The translations under genes were made by a program, and so were the position numbers. Of a stretch of 64,000 nucleotides of DNA, positions 55,448-64,000 are shown one piece after another (the stretch's first letter is position 1; every line of letters begins with the position of its first letter). The stretch comes from Escherichia ruysiae (GTDB lineage Bacteria > Pseudomonadota > Gammaproteobacteria > Enterobacterales > Enterobacteriaceae), in the NCBI RefSeq assembly GCF_902498915.1, contig NZ_CABVLQ010000001.1; one strand, 5' to 3'. The notes beneath the pieces were generated by a model. It did no database searches. It worked only from the letters and a program-made list of their open reading frames with translations, and was not told the origin of the DNA.

Positions 55448-56202
55448 TCCTGCACGCGAAGGAAAAACACGGCAAGCCAGGTTTACCCTGGCTGGTTTTT
55501 CTGCACGGTTTTTCCGGTGATTGCCACGAATGGCAGGAAGTCGGCGAAGCGTTTGCCGACTACTCGCGGTTGTATGTTGATCTCCCAGGTCACGGCGGTT
55601 CGGCGGAAATTAGCGTCGATGGTTTTGATGATGTCACCGACTTACTGCGTAAAACCCTTGTTAGTTACAACATACTTAACTGCTGGCTGGTGGGGTACTC
55701 GCTTGGTGGACGCGTGACGATGATGGCGGCTTGTCAGGGGATGCCGGGGCTGAGTGGGGTTGTTGTGGAAGGCGGTCATCCGGGGTTGCAAAATGCTGAA
55801 CAACGCACGGAACGTCAGCGTTCCGATCACCGTTGGGCGCAGCGTTTTCGCACAGAACCATTAACGGCAGTATTTGCCGACTGGTATCAACAACCAGTTT
55901 TTGCCTCGCTTAACGACGAGCAGCGCCGGGAACTGGTGACGCTGCGTAGCAACAATAATGGCGCAACCCTTGCCGCCATGCTGGAAGCAACCTCATTGTC
56001 CGTCCAGCCTGATTTACGTGCTAACCTTAGCGCCCGCACATTTGCGTTTTATTATTTATGTGGTGAACGTGACAGCAAATTCCGCGCTCTGGCGGCGGAA
56101 CTGGCTGCTGACTGCCATGTCATTCCTCGCGCCGGACATAACGCGCACCGGGAAAATCCCGCTGGCGTAATCGCAAGTCTGGCGCAGATCTTGCGTTTCT
56201 GA
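55444..56202 (+). CDS. menH: MenH, SHCHC synthase
   Basis: 252 residues, overlapping menD by four bases (ATGA). Alpha/beta-hydrolase that expels pyruvate from SEPHCHC to give SHCHC. Nucleophile Ser86 in GYSLGGR, with Asp (about 210) and the C-terminal GHNAHREN His (about 232) completing the triad. HGF near residue 21 is the oxyanion hole. Confidence 0.97.
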   Translation: MILHAKEKHGKPGLPWLVFLHGFSGDCHEWQEVGEAFADYSRLYVDLPGHGGSAEISVDGFDDVTDLLRKTLVSYNILNCWLVGYSLGGRVTMMAACQGMPGLSGVVVEGGHPGLQNAEQRTERQRSDHRWAQRFRTEPLTAVFADWYQQPVFASLNDEQRRELVTLRSNNNGATLAAMLEATSLSVQPDLRANLSARTFAFYYLCGERDSKFRALAAELAADCHVIPRAGHNAHRENPAGVIASLAQILRF

Positions 56203-56216
56203 CTAAAGGACACAAT

Positions 56217-57074
56217 ATGATTTATCCTGATGAAGCAATGCTTTACGCACCGGTTGAATGGCACGACTGCTCCGAAGGTTTCGAGGACATTCGTTATGAA
56301 AAATCCACCGACGGTATCGCAAAAATCACCATTAATCGTCCGCAGGTGCGCAATGCCTTCCGTCCCCTGACGGTAAAAGAGATGATCCAGGCGCTGGCGG
56401 ATGCGCGTTATGACGATAACATCGGCGTGATCATTCTGACTGGCGCAGGCGATAAAGCGTTCTGCTCTGGCGGCGATCAAAAAGTCCGTGGTGACTACGG
56501 TGGTTATAAAGATGACTCCGGCGTACATCACCTGAACGTTCTGGACTTCCAGCGCCAGATCCGCACCTGTCCGAAACCGGTTGTCGCGATGGTCGCTGGC
56601 TACTCTATCGGCGGCGGTCACGTTCTGCACATGATGTGCGATCTGACCATTGCGGCAGAAAACGCCATCTTCGGTCAGACTGGCCCGAAAGTCGGTTCCT
56701 TCGACGGCGGCTGGGGCGCTTCCTATATGGCGCGTATTGTCGGGCAGAAAAAAGCGCGTGAAATCTGGTTCCTGTGCCGTCAGTACGACGCAAAACAGGC
56801 GCTGGACATGGGCCTTGTGAACACCGTTGTGCCACTGGCGGATCTGGAAAAAGAAACCGTCCGCTGGTGCCGCGAAATGCTGCAAAACAGCCCGATGGCG
56901 CTGCGCTGCCTGAAAGCTGCGCTGAACGCCGACTGCGACGGTCAGGCAGGGCTGCAAGAGCTGGCGGGTAACGCCACCATGCTGTTCTACATGACGGAAG
57001 AAGGTCAGGAAGGTCGTAATGCTTTCAACCAGAAACGTCAGCCTGATTTCAGCAAATTTAAACGGAATCCGTAA
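56217..57074 (+). CDS. menB: 1,4-dihydroxy-2-naphthoyl-CoA synthase
   Basis: 285 residues. Crotonase-superfamily enzyme closing the second naphthoquinone ring from o-succinylbenzoyl-CoA. It has the bicarbonate-dependent site: Gln154, Gly156 (QTGPKVGS), Ser161 and Asp163. GAGDKAFCSGGDQ at 76-88 is the CoA/oxyanion region. Starts 14 bases after menH, and its last base overlaps menC start region (TAATG). Confidence 0.98.
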   Translation: MIYPDEAMLYAPVEWHDCSEGFEDIRYEKSTDGIAKITINRPQVRNAFRPLTVKEMIQALADARYDDNIGVIILTGAGDKAFCSGGDQKVRGDYGGYKDDSGVHHLNVLDFQRQIRTCPKPVVAMVAGYSIGGGHVLHMMCDLTIAAENAIFGQTGPKVGSFDGGWGASYMARIVGQKKAREIWFLCRQYDAKQALDMGLVNTVVPLADLEKETVRWCREMLQNSPMALRCLKAALNADCDGQAGLQELAGNATMLFYMTEEGQEGRNAFNQKRQPDFSKFKRNP

Positions 57075-58036
57075 TGCGTAGCGCGCAGGTATACCGCTGG
57101 CAGATCCCCATGGACGCGGGGGTGGTTCTGCGCGACAGGCGGTTAAAAACCCGCGACGGGCTGTACGTTTGCCTGCGCGATGGCGGGCGCGAAGGGTGGG
57201 GAGAGATCTCCCCACTGCCGGGCTTCAGTCAGGAAACCTGGGAAGAGGCGCAAAGCGTGCTGCTTGCCTGGGTAAATGACTGGCTGGCAGGCGATTGCGA
57301 ATTACCGCAAATGCCTTCCGTCGCCTTTGGCGTGAGCTGCGCGCTGGCAGAGCTTACTGATACGTTGCCGCAAGCAGCCAATTACCGTGCGGCACCGCTG
57401 TGTAACGGCGATCCGGACGATCTGATCCTCAAACTTGCCGATATGCCTGGCGAGAAAGTGGCGAAGGTCAAAGTGGGATTGTACGAAGCCGTGCGCGATG
57501 GCATGGTAGTGAATCTGTTGCTGGAAGCGGTTCCGGATCTGCATTTGCGTCTTGACGCGAATCGCGCCTGGACGCCGCTGAAGAGCCAGCAGTTTGCCAA
57601 ATATGTCAATCCGGATTATCGCGACCGCATCGCTTTTCTCGAAGAACCGTGCAAAACACGCGATGATTCCCGCGCCTTTGCCCGTGAAACTGGCATTGCC
57701 ATTGCCTGGGATGAAAGCCTGCGCGAGCCGGATTTTGCCTTTGTGGCGGAAGAGGGCGTGCGCGCGGTGGTGATCAAACCTACGCTCACGGGCAGCCTGG
57801 AGAAAGTACGCGAGCAGGTGCAGACGGCGCACGCGCTGGGGCTGACGGCGGTGATCAGTTCTTCCATCGAGTCGAGCTTAGGCTTAACGCAACTGGCGCG
57901 GATTGCGGCCTGGTTAACGCCAGACACCATTCCGGGTCTGGACACGCTGGATCTGATGCAGGCGCAGCAGGTTCGTCGCTGGCCGGGTAGCCCGCTACCG
58001 TTAGTGGAAGTAGATGCACTGGAGCGGCTGCTATGA
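57074..58036 (+). CDS. menC: o-Succinylbenzoate synthase
   Basis: 320 residues. Enolase-superfamily dehydratase converting SHCHC to o-succinylbenzoate. Acid/base and metal residues all visible: Lys131 and Lys133 (AKVKVG), Asp161 (LRLDANR), Glu190 (FLEEP), Asp213 (WDES) and Lys235 (VIKPT). ATG overlaps the menB TAA, and menE starts inside its last codons. Confidence 0.97.
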   Translation: MRSAQVYRWQIPMDAGVVLRDRRLKTRDGLYVCLRDGGREGWGEISPLPGFSQETWEEAQSVLLAWVNDWLAGDCELPQMPSVAFGVSCALAELTDTLPQAANYRAAPLCNGDPDDLILKLADMPGEKVAKVKVGLYEAVRDGMVVNLLLEAVPDLHLRLDANRAWTPLKSQQFAKYVNPDYRDRIAFLEEPCKTRDDSRAFARETGIAIAWDESLREPDFAFVAEEGVRAVVIKPTLTGSLEKVREQVQTAHALGLTAVISSSIESSLGLTQLARIAAWLTPDTIPGLDTLDLMQAQQVRRWPGSPLPLVEVDALERLL

Positions 58037-59388
58037 TCTTCTCTGACTGGCCGTGGCGTCACTGGCGGCAGGTGCGGGGAGATGCCATCGCCTTGCGTCT
58101 CAATGACGAGCAACTCAACTGGCGCGAGCTTTGTGCTCGCGTCGATGAATTAGCGTCGGGCTTTGCGGCGCAGGGCGTGGTTGAGGGCAGCGGCGTGATG
58201 CTGCGGGCGTGGAATACACCGCAAACGCTGCTGGCCTGGCTGGCGTTGCTGCAATGCGGTGCGCGGGTGCTTCCCGTCAACCCACAGCTTCCGCAGCCGT
58301 TGCTTGAGGAGTTGCTGCCCAATCTTACGCTGCAATTTGCGCTGGTGCCGGAAGGGGAGAACACCTTTCCGGCGTTAACGTCGCTGCAAATTCAGGCTGG
58401 AGAGGGCGCATATGCAGCTATGTGGCAGCCGACACGCCTGTGCTCAATGACGTTGACCTCTGGTTCTACCGGGTTGCCGAAAGCCGCTGTCCATACTTAT
58501 CAGGCTCATCTTGCCAGCGCCGAAGGGGTGTTATCGCTGATTCCGTTTGGCGAGCACGATGACTGGCTGCTCTCTTTACCGCTATTTCACGTTTCCGGGC
58601 AGGGAATTATGTGGCGCTGGTTGTATGCTGGCGCGCGGATGACGGTACGCGATAAACAGCCGCTGGAGCAAATGCTGGCAGGCTGTACTCACGCTTCGCT
58701 GGTGCCGACGCAGCTCTGGCGTTTGCTGGTTAACCGTAGTTCCGTTTCCCTGAAAGCGGTATTGCTTGGCGGCGCGGCAATCCCGGTCGAATTGACGGAA
58801 CAGGCACGCGAGCAGGGTATTCGTTGCTTTTGCGGCTATGGTCTGACCGAGTTTGCCTCCACGGTGTGTGCGAAAGAAGCCGACGGTCTGGCAGACGTCG
58901 GTTCGCCGCTGCCCGGTCGGGAAGTGAAAGTTGTTAACGATGAGGTATGGTTGCGCGCTGCCAGTATGGCAGAAGGTTACTGGCGTAACGGGCAACTGGT
59001 GTCGCTGCTCAATGATGAAGGCTGGTACGCTACGCGCGATCGCGGCGAGATGCATAACGGTAAACTGACCATTGTCGGGCGCTTGGATAATCTGTTCTTT
59101 AGCGGTGGCGAAGGTATTCAGCCGGAAGAGGTGGAGCGGGTTATTGCTGCGCATCCTGCGGTTTTGCAGGTGTTTATCGTCCCCGTTGCAGACAAGGAGT
59201 TTGGTCATCGCCCGGTAGCTGTGGTGGAGTATGACCAGGACAGCGTGGATCTTAGCGAATGGGTGAAAGATAAGCTGGCCCGTTTTCAGCAACCGGTGCG
59301 TTGGCTGACGTTGCCATCAGAACTGAAAAACGGCGGCATTAAAATTTCACGCCAGGCGTTGAAAGAGTGGGTTCAACGCCAGCAGTAA
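58033..59388 (+). CDS. menE: o-Succinylbenzoate-CoA ligase
   Basis: 451 residues. Adenylate-forming enzyme with AMP-binding P-loop SMTLTSGSTGLPKAAVH (about 136-152) and the later GYGLTEFASTVCAKEADGL (motif A5), plus a C-terminal lysine domain. Activates OSB as the CoA thioester before MenB. ATG overlaps the menC TGA. Last gene of the operon. Confidence 0.97.
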   Translation: MIFSDWPWRHWRQVRGDAIALRLNDEQLNWRELCARVDELASGFAAQGVVEGSGVMLRAWNTPQTLLAWLALLQCGARVLPVNPQLPQPLLEELLPNLTLQFALVPEGENTFPALTSLQIQAGEGAYAAMWQPTRLCSMTLTSGSTGLPKAAVHTYQAHLASAEGVLSLIPFGEHDDWLLSLPLFHVSGQGIMWRWLYAGARMTVRDKQPLEQMLAGCTHASLVPTQLWRLLVNRSSVSLKAVLLGGAAIPVELTEQAREQGIRCFCGYGLTEFASTVCAKEADGLADVGSPLPGREVKVVNDEVWLRAASMAEGYWRNGQLVSLLNDEGWYATRDRGEMHNGKLTIVGRLDNLFFSGGEGIQPEEVERVIAAHPAVLQVFIVPVADKEFGHRPVAVVEYDQDSVDLSEWVKDKLARFQQPVRWLTLPSELKNGGIKISRQALKEWVQRQQ

Positions 59389-59497
59389 TGGAACATCCGT
59401 TTCACTTCTCATTTTTGCCATTCCATTGCCGTTGATAAAGAGTTTATCTGTTAATCTGTAACTTAATGTGAAAACTCTTAGTTAACAGGATAATGCA

Positions 59498-59764
59498 ATG
59501 GAATGGCTGGTCAAAAAATCGTGTTGCGATAAACAAGATAAGAGACATGTAATTATGCTCTGCGATGCTGGCGGCGCGATAAAAATGATCGCTGAAGTGA
59601 AGAGTGACTTCGCCGTGAAAGTGGGGGATTTACTCTCGCCTTTGCAGAATGCGCTTTACTGTATTAATCGTGAAAAGTTGCACACGGTGAAAGTCCTCTC
59701 GGCAAGCAGTTACAGCCCCGATGAGTGGGAACGGCAGTGTAAATCGGCTGGGAAAATTCAGTAA
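59498..59764 (+). CDS. pmrD: PmrD, connector protein stabilising phospho-PmrA
   Basis: 88 residues, K-12 length, with five or so substitutions against the remembered K-12 protein. PmrD, made under PhoPQ, protects phosphorylated PmrA from dephosphorylation and so turns on the arn genes next to it. In E. coli K-12 this link is weaker than in Salmonella. A clear PhoP box could not be picked out in the 109 bases upstream. Its stop overlaps the end of arnF, which is on the opposite strand. Confidence 0.95.
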   Translation: MEWLVKKSCCDKQDKRHVIMLCDAGGAIKMIAEVKSDFAVKVGDLLSPLQNALYCINREKLHTVKVLSASSYSPDEWERQCKSAGKIQ

Positions 59765-60144
59765 CGTTGTTTTGTCGTGGGAAGGAAAATCAGCATTAAT
59801 CCGCTCGCAATACAGGTTACGCCCAGCAGCGCCTTCAGTGAAAAAGTCCCTTCCCAACCAGGAAGCACCATTGAAGCAATCCATACCAGTACATAACTCA
59901 TACTCAGTAAGGCATAGGCTTTGCTGAGTGCCAGTTGATGTAACGCTTTATACCAGCAAAAAACTGAGATCAGATAACCAAGCAATCCGACCAGCAGAAT
60001 CTGAGCACCGGTATCAAAAGCAAAAAACGCCGCGATAAAATCCCGCCACCGCGTCATCGATGGCAGATGACTTGCCGCATAACCCAGACTTAATTGTGCT
60101 GCAGAAGCAATCATGACGCTGAACAATCCCCACATCAGCCCCAT
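59758..60144 (-). CDS. arnF: ArnF, undecaprenyl-phosphate-L-Ara4N flippase subunit
   Basis: 128 residues from ATG 60144, whose first base is shared with the arnE stop (TAATGG); longer frames upstream are part of arnE. Four helices of SMR/DMT type (landmark LLGYLISVFCWYKALHQLALSKAYALLS). Partner of ArnE in moving L-Ara4N-phosphoundecaprenol across the inner membrane. Several substitutions vs K-12 in the second helix. Confidence 0.94.
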   Translation of the reverse strand: MGLMWGLFSVMIASAAQLSLGYAASHLPSMTRWRDFIAAFFAFDTGAQILLVGLLGYLISVFCWYKALHQLALSKAYALLSMSYVLVWIASMVLPGWEGTFSLKALLGVTCIASGLMLIFLPTTKQRY

Positions 60145-60479
60145 TACACCGTACTCCCCAGGATCACAATGCCGCCAATAATGAATGCTACCCCGCACCA
60201 GTGACGCAGCGATACCGGCTCGTGCCACAGTTTTACTGCCGCCAGCGTCACCCAGACAAAATTCAGACTCAACATCGGGTAGGCAATGCCTACCGGAACG
60301 CTCTGCAAGACCAGTAGCCAGAGCACCATGGCAAGGCCAAGACAAGCCAGCGCCAGTCCCAGCCACAGTACGATATGTTTGCGCCGCTTTTTTATTGCCA
60401 CAAAGCCGGTTGCCTGTTTCTGACACAACTGCCCGGCTACGCTAAGCAGACTGGCAAAGACTAAAATCATCCAGATCAT
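60144..60479 (-). CDS. arnE: ArnE, undecaprenyl-phosphate-L-Ara4N flippase subunit
   Basis: 111 residues, K-12 length, four predicted helices of the small multidrug-resistance/EamA type. Landmarks: ASLLSVAGQLCQKQATGF and GIAYPMLSLNFVWVTLAAV. Its start overlaps the arnT stop by four bases, and its end overlaps the arnF start by one base, so the three are translated as a coupled set. Confidence 0.95.
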   Translation of the reverse strand: MIWMILVFASLLSVAGQLCQKQATGFVAIKKRRKHIVLWLGLALACLGLAMVLWLLVLQSVPVGIAYPMLSLNFVWVTLAAVKLWHEPVSLRHWCGVAFIIGGIVILGSTV

Positions 60480-62128
60480 TTGGGGCGATACTGAATGAGC
60501 ACCAGACGTCCCTGATGATCGATGGCATCAGCGGGCGGAATGGCGAGACTGTTGATGTCTTCATCGCGGTCAACCGAAAGCACGAGTGTAATCATCCCCT
60601 CCTGACGATGTTGATTAAGCCAGTTTGCGAACTCATCACCGCTGACAAATCTCCCTTGCGCATCCGGATAATTAAGGCCGTATTTCAATTCACCCGTCTG
60701 GCGATACATGATGATGTCATCGCGTTGCAGGCTCCATGCCAGACCAGCGGCAACGCCGACGCTGTCGGTAAGAATATAGCGGCTTGGCTGCAGTGATTCT
60801 TGTGTCATCTCGACAAAAAATTGCGGATGTTTTCCTTCCATAACTCTGTCAGGAATTGAAAATCCTACCAGCAACGCCATCCCCAGCGGGCAAAGCGCGG
60901 CATAAGGCCAGGTTTTATCCACGTTTGTTAAGGTATACCAGCCGAAAAATGCCCATAGCGAAAAAATCGACCATGCACAGAAGACTTTATAGCTCTCGAA
61001 GGTTTGCCACACTGGAGTGTTCATTGCTCCCCAGGGGGAGACTACAAACGTGGCAATAATGCCAGTGACACCAAAAGCGATGTTAATCCAGCCATTCATC
61101 CGCAACGCCAGAGGATTATTTTTTGCTGCCAGCAAAGCGTAATGCGCCATCAGCATTGCCAGAGGTGCAAAGCAGGAAAGAATATAGGTAGGTAATTTGC
61201 CTTTCGCGACGGAGAAAAACAGCAGCGGCATTATCGTCCAGCTCAACAAATAGACGGTTGCGGAATGCTTGCGGTTTTTCCAGCCTGTGTACAGTGCACC
61301 GGGGAGTAACCCCAGCCACGGCAGGCTACCGGCGATAATGACCGGCAAGTAGTACCAGAACGGGGCTTTATGCTGGGCATCATCCATCGCAAAGCGTTGA
61401 ATATGCTCAACCCAGAAAAAATAATGCCAGAAGTCAGACTCCCGCTGCGCTATCGCCAGTCCCCAGGGGAGAACCGTCAGTACGCAACTGATAACCGCCA
61501 GCCAGCCGTAAATAAAGAGATCTTTCCAGCGTTTTTGCGTCGCTACCCACGGCAGCACGCTTAATACCGGGACGGCGAGGGCGAGAAAACCTTTAGTCAT
61601 CACCCCCATGCCGCAGGTGATCCCCAGCAGTAAAAATCCCACGCTTTTGCCTTTCCACGTCTGTGCCTGCATTGCCAGCCAGAAGCTGCACATTCCCGCC
61701 ACCAGCCAGAATGCAATAAACGGATCGAGCACGGCATAAGTGCCGATGGCATAGACAATAAACAATGAGAGATAAATCACTGCGGCGAGTAGTGCCAGAC
61801 GTTTATCGCGCCATAAGCGCAGTGTAAACCAGGCCACCAGCGCGGCGGTTAACAGGGTCGCAAAGATAACGCCTGCCCGCACACCAACGTTATTCGCACC
61901 AAATAGCCATTGCCCAATGCTGTTAATCCAGTATCCGGCAATGGGTTTTTCAAAATAACGTAGCCCTAACAGATGGGGCACAATCCAGTCTCCGGATGCC
62001 AGCATTTCCCGACTGATTTCCGCATAACGCGTTTCATCTGGTTGCCAGAGCAGACGATAATTAATCGGCAAGAGATAATAGGCGGTGATAAACGCAAAGA
62101 ATGCTGCGTAATAGCGAACGGATTTCAT
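60476..62128 (-). CDS. arnT: ArnT, lipid A L-Ara4N transferase
   Basis: 550 residues from ATG 62128, the K-12 start; nine upstream in-frame codons lie inside arnD. GT-C-fold polytopic glycosyltransferase (about 12-13 helices) that moves 4-amino-4-deoxy-L-arabinose from undecaprenyl phosphate to lipid A on the periplasmic face, giving polymyxin and antimicrobial peptide resistance. The first periplasmic loop WQPDETRYAEISREML contains the catalytic Asp region. Overlaps arnD by four bases. Confidence 0.97.
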   Translation of the reverse strand: MKSVRYYAAFFAFITAYYLLPINYRLLWQPDETRYAEISREMLASGDWIVPHLLGLRYFEKPIAGYWINSIGQWLFGANNVGVRAGVIFATLLTAALVAWFTLRLWRDKRLALLAAVIYLSLFIVYAIGTYAVLDPFIAFWLVAGMCSFWLAMQAQTWKGKSVGFLLLGITCGMGVMTKGFLALAVPVLSVLPWVATQKRWKDLFIYGWLAVISCVLTVLPWGLAIAQRESDFWHYFFWVEHIQRFAMDDAQHKAPFWYYLPVIIAGSLPWLGLLPGALYTGWKNRKHSATVYLLSWTIMPLLFFSVAKGKLPTYILSCFAPLAMLMAHYALLAAKNNPLALRMNGWINIAFGVTGIIATFVVSPWGAMNTPVWQTFESYKVFCAWSIFSLWAFFGWYTLTNVDKTWPYAALCPLGMALLVGFSIPDRVMEGKHPQFFVEMTQESLQPSRYILTDSVGVAAGLAWSLQRDDIIMYRQTGELKYGLNYPDAQGRFVSGDEFANWLNQHRQEGMITLVLSVDRDEDINSLAIPPADAIDHQGRLVLIQYRPK

Positions 62129-63018
62129 GGAAGCATTCCCGCAGCTTGTTGGCAACCCAGCCAGCCTTCACGTCCGGCAATACTTCCGCGAACAACTTGT
62201 CCGAGCGGCAACGTTTCTGATAACAGTCCGCTTAAAGGGCAAAATGTCACGCCTTCCTGAGCTGCGCGTTTGAGGAGATCCACAAAATTATGCTGATAAG
62301 CGCAGCCTTCAACTTCGGCATGAATGGTATAAACCGGCGTGCCTTTATCTCGCAGGATGCGGTTGAGTAACCAACCGTTAAAATCTTCCGCTTTCACATC
62401 CCGACCAATCACTTCATCCCAGGTGGGTAAGGTCACCGGAATTTGCGTAGTACCGGGTTTTCCTGATTCGAGCAATGGACGAAACGGCATCGCCCCACGA
62501 CAATCGCTGTTGTAGCGCAAATGGAACGCTTCTTTTGCTTCGATCACCTGCTGGTCGGCACGCCAGCCCGCAGCGGCAGAACAGGTTACCGGTTGGCCGA
62601 TAATCTCTTCAAGGGTGCGAAGACCACGTGCAATATCGTCGACCATTGTTTGGCGATCCCAGTTACCGCTCTGGGCTTGCCAGGCATGGTGATCCCAGGC
62701 GTGCAGGCCGACTTCGTGGTATTTAGCCGCTTCGCGAATGATATCGGCGTTGGCATAACCAATCTCTTTACCTGGCCATGCCGTACCGGCCAGTAAAATA
62801 TCCCAGCCATAAAGCGATGCCGCGTTTGAGCGCAGCATCTTCCACAAAAACTGTGGTTTCACTAGTCGCCAGAGATGGCGACCCATATTGTCCGGGCCGA
62901 CGCTGAAAAAAATGCTGGCCTGAATATTATGCTTACTCAAGATTTCCAGAAGACGCGGCACGCCTTCACGGGTGCCACGAAAGGTATCGACATCAATGCG
63001 TAAGCCCACTTTGGTCAT
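62125..63018 (-). CDS. arnD: ArnD, deformylase
   Basis: 297 residues from ATG 63018; an alternative ATG at 63024, two codons earlier, overlaps the arnA stop as ATGA. Polysaccharide-deacetylase (NodB) family enzyme that removes the formyl group from undecaprenyl-phosphate-Ara4FN, using metal ligands such as Asp9 (GLRIDVDTF) and His pairs in HAWDHHAWQ. The last residues (AGMLP) differ from K-12 (AGSR) by memory. Confidence 0.95.
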   Translation of the reverse strand: MTKVGLRIDVDTFRGTREGVPRLLEILSKHNIQASIFFSVGPDNMGRHLWRLVKPQFLWKMLRSNAASLYGWDILLAGTAWPGKEIGYANADIIREAAKYHEVGLHAWDHHAWQAQSGNWDRQTMVDDIARGLRTLEEIIGQPVTCSAAAGWRADQQVIEAKEAFHLRYNSDCRGAMPFRPLLESGKPGTTQIPVTLPTWDEVIGRDVKAEDFNGWLLNRILRDKGTPVYTIHAEVEGCAYQHNFVDLLKRAAQEGVTFCPLSGLLSETLPLGQVVRGSIAGREGWLGCQQAAGMLP

Positions 63019-63020
63019 GA

Positions 63021-64000
63021 TCATTTTTCCGTAAGATCGACAGTGCGCAGGAAGAAATCCAGTGTTTCGTCGATGGTTTCCTGCATATCAATTTTCGGTT
63101 CCCAGCCCAGGCAGCGGTGGGCATTGCGGATGCTCGGTTTACGATGCTCTACGTCCTGATATCCTTTGCCGTAGTAGCTGCTACTTTCGACAACCCGAAA
63201 GCCCGCAAACGGTGGGAAGTGATGGCGCAGTGGATGTTTTTCGAAGCTCGCCAGCAGCATCTCGCCCAGTTCCTCAATGCTCGCTTCGTTATCAGGATTG
63301 CCAATGTTGATAATTTCGCCGTCGCAGCGATTTCCCGCATTTTCGATAATGCGGTATAACGCTTCAATGCCATCCCGAATATCAGTAAAGCAGCGTTTTT
63401 GTTTTCCGCCATCAATCAGCTTAATCGGTGAACCTTCCACCAGGTTGAGAATGAGTTGCGTAATAGCGCGCGAACTGCCAATTCGCGCCGCATTCAGGTT
63501 ATCCAGCCTTGGCCCCATCCAGTTAAACGGACGGAAGAGGGTGAACTGTAAACCTTCTTTTTCGCCATACGCCCAGAGCACCCGATCAAGTAATTGTTTT
63601 GAAACCGAATAAATCCAGCGCGGTTTATTCACCGGGCCGACGATTAAATTAGAATGGTCTTCATCGAAGTATTTATCGCTACACATCCCATAAACTTCTG
63701 AAGTCGACGGGAAGATGATTCGCTTACGGTACTTCACGCAATAACGGATAATGCGCAGATTCTCTTCAAAATCGAGTTCAAATACGCGCAGCGGGTTGCG
63801 GGTATATTCAATCGGTGTGGCTATCGCCACCAGCGGCAAGACGACATCACATTTTTTGACGTGATACTCAATCCATTCGGAATGAATACTGATATCGCCT
63901 TCGACAAAGTGAAAATGCGGATGATTCAGAAAACGGCTTATCGCATCGCTGCCGATATCCAGACCGTAAACTTCATAATGATCTTCGCGCAGCAGGCGTT
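63021..64000 (-). CDS. arnA: ArnA, C-terminal UDP-glucuronate decarboxylase domain (partial)
   Basis: Partial: the 5' two thirds of the gene lie outside the window, and the frame is open to base 64000 (first readable residues RLLREDHYEVYGLDIG). Included is the C-terminal SDR domain that oxidatively decarboxylates UDP-glucuronic acid to UDP-4-keto-pentose. Catalytic sites visible: Ser-Thr-Ser-Glu in FPSTSEVYG, and the Tyr-x3-Lys pair in YSVSKQ. The N-terminal formyltransferase domain is not present here. The protein ends TVDLTEK, a little shorter than remembered K-12 ArnA (TDKPS). Confidence 0.96.
   Translation of the reverse strand, partial: RLLREDHYEVYGLDIGSDAISRFLNHPHFHFVEGDISIHSEWIEYHVKKCDVVLPLVAIATPIEYTRNPLRVFELDFEENLRIIRYCVKYRKRIIFPSTSEVYGMCSDKYFDEDHSNLIVGPVNKPRWIYSVSKQLLDRVLWAYGEKEGLQFTLFRPFNWMGPRLDNLNAARIGSSRAITQLILNLVEGSPIKLIDGGKQKRCFTDIRDGIEALYRIIENAGNRCDGEIINIGNPDNEASIEELGEMLLASFEKHPLRHHFPPFAGFRVVESSSYYGKGYQDVEHRKPSIRNAHRCLGWEPKIDMQETIDETLDFFLRTVDLTEK

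Noticed and set aside
59389..59497. PhoP box upstream of pmrD
   Set aside because: Repeated TCTGT segments are present but the (T/G)GTTTA-N5-(T/G)GTTTA spacing is not met, so I did not annotate a PhoP site.
60145..60426. Long arnF frame of 222 codons
   Set aside because: The extra N-terminal part is a shadow over arnE; the SMR-length product starts at 60144.

Overview
The window is chromosomal DNA of Escherichia coli or a very close Escherichia relative. The gene order from yfcJ/flk through pdxB, folC, purF, the his transport operon, pta-ackA, nuoA-N and menFDHBCE to the arn operon is that of E. coli K-12 read in the reverse direction. Protein lengths match the K-12 proteins almost everywhere. 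Species assignment rests on remembered K-12 proteins and was not searched. Amino-acid changes are scattered (for example in the PdxB N-terminus, Rbn, ElaA, PmrD and ArnF), so this is not K-12 itself.

Layout. 1-11.3 kb: end of an MFS transporter gene (yfcJ), flk, then the rightward series pdxB-usg-truA-dedA-accD-folC-dedD-cvpA-purF-ubiX (PLP, tRNA modification, fatty-acid, folate, cell division, purine and ubiquinone functions). 11.5-15.6 kb: argT and hisJQMP, a tandem pair of periplasmic binding proteins sharing one ABC transporter, with NtrC/sigma-54 type signals. 15.8-22.3 kb: rpnB (Rpn nuclease), yfcH, folX, yfcG, yfcF, yfcE, yfcD, yfcC. 22.4-25.9 kb: pta and ackA (acetate/acetyl-phosphate node). 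26.2-31.8 kb: yfbV, yfbU, hxpA, yfbS, yfbR, alaA. Then a 920-bp AT-rich gap and lrhA (a LysR-type motility regulator). 34.3-49.5 kb: the complete nuoA-N operon for respiratory complex I, with fused nuoCD. 49.5-52.3 kb: yfbM, a decayed end of yfbL, rbn, elaA, elaB. 52.4-59.4 kb: menaquinone operon menFDHBCE. 59.5-64.0 kb: pmrD, and the convergent arn genes (arnF, arnE, arnT, arnD, 3' part of arnA) for lipid A modification with 4-amino-4-deoxy-L-arabinose.

Functional links. Complex I and the menaquinone operon supply the respiratory chain; pta-ackA and alaA sit on the pyruvate/acetyl-CoA side of the same metabolism. PmrD connects PhoPQ to PmrAB, which controls the neighbouring arn genes.

No tRNA, rRNA, insertion sequence, prophage or CRISPR array was seen. 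Accessory variation is limited. The K-12 genes yfbN, yfbO and yfbP are absent between nuoN and yfbM. The yfbL gene is reduced to about 71 C-terminal codons, and yfbK and elaD are missing next to rbn. The most interesting live signal is a strong in-frame internal start inside rpnB, matching the recently described Rpn intragenic antitoxin arrangement. Repetitive elements lie at the only two wide junctions downstream of nuoB in the nuo operon. Most of the window is ordinary core genome, and I found no convincing wholly new system.
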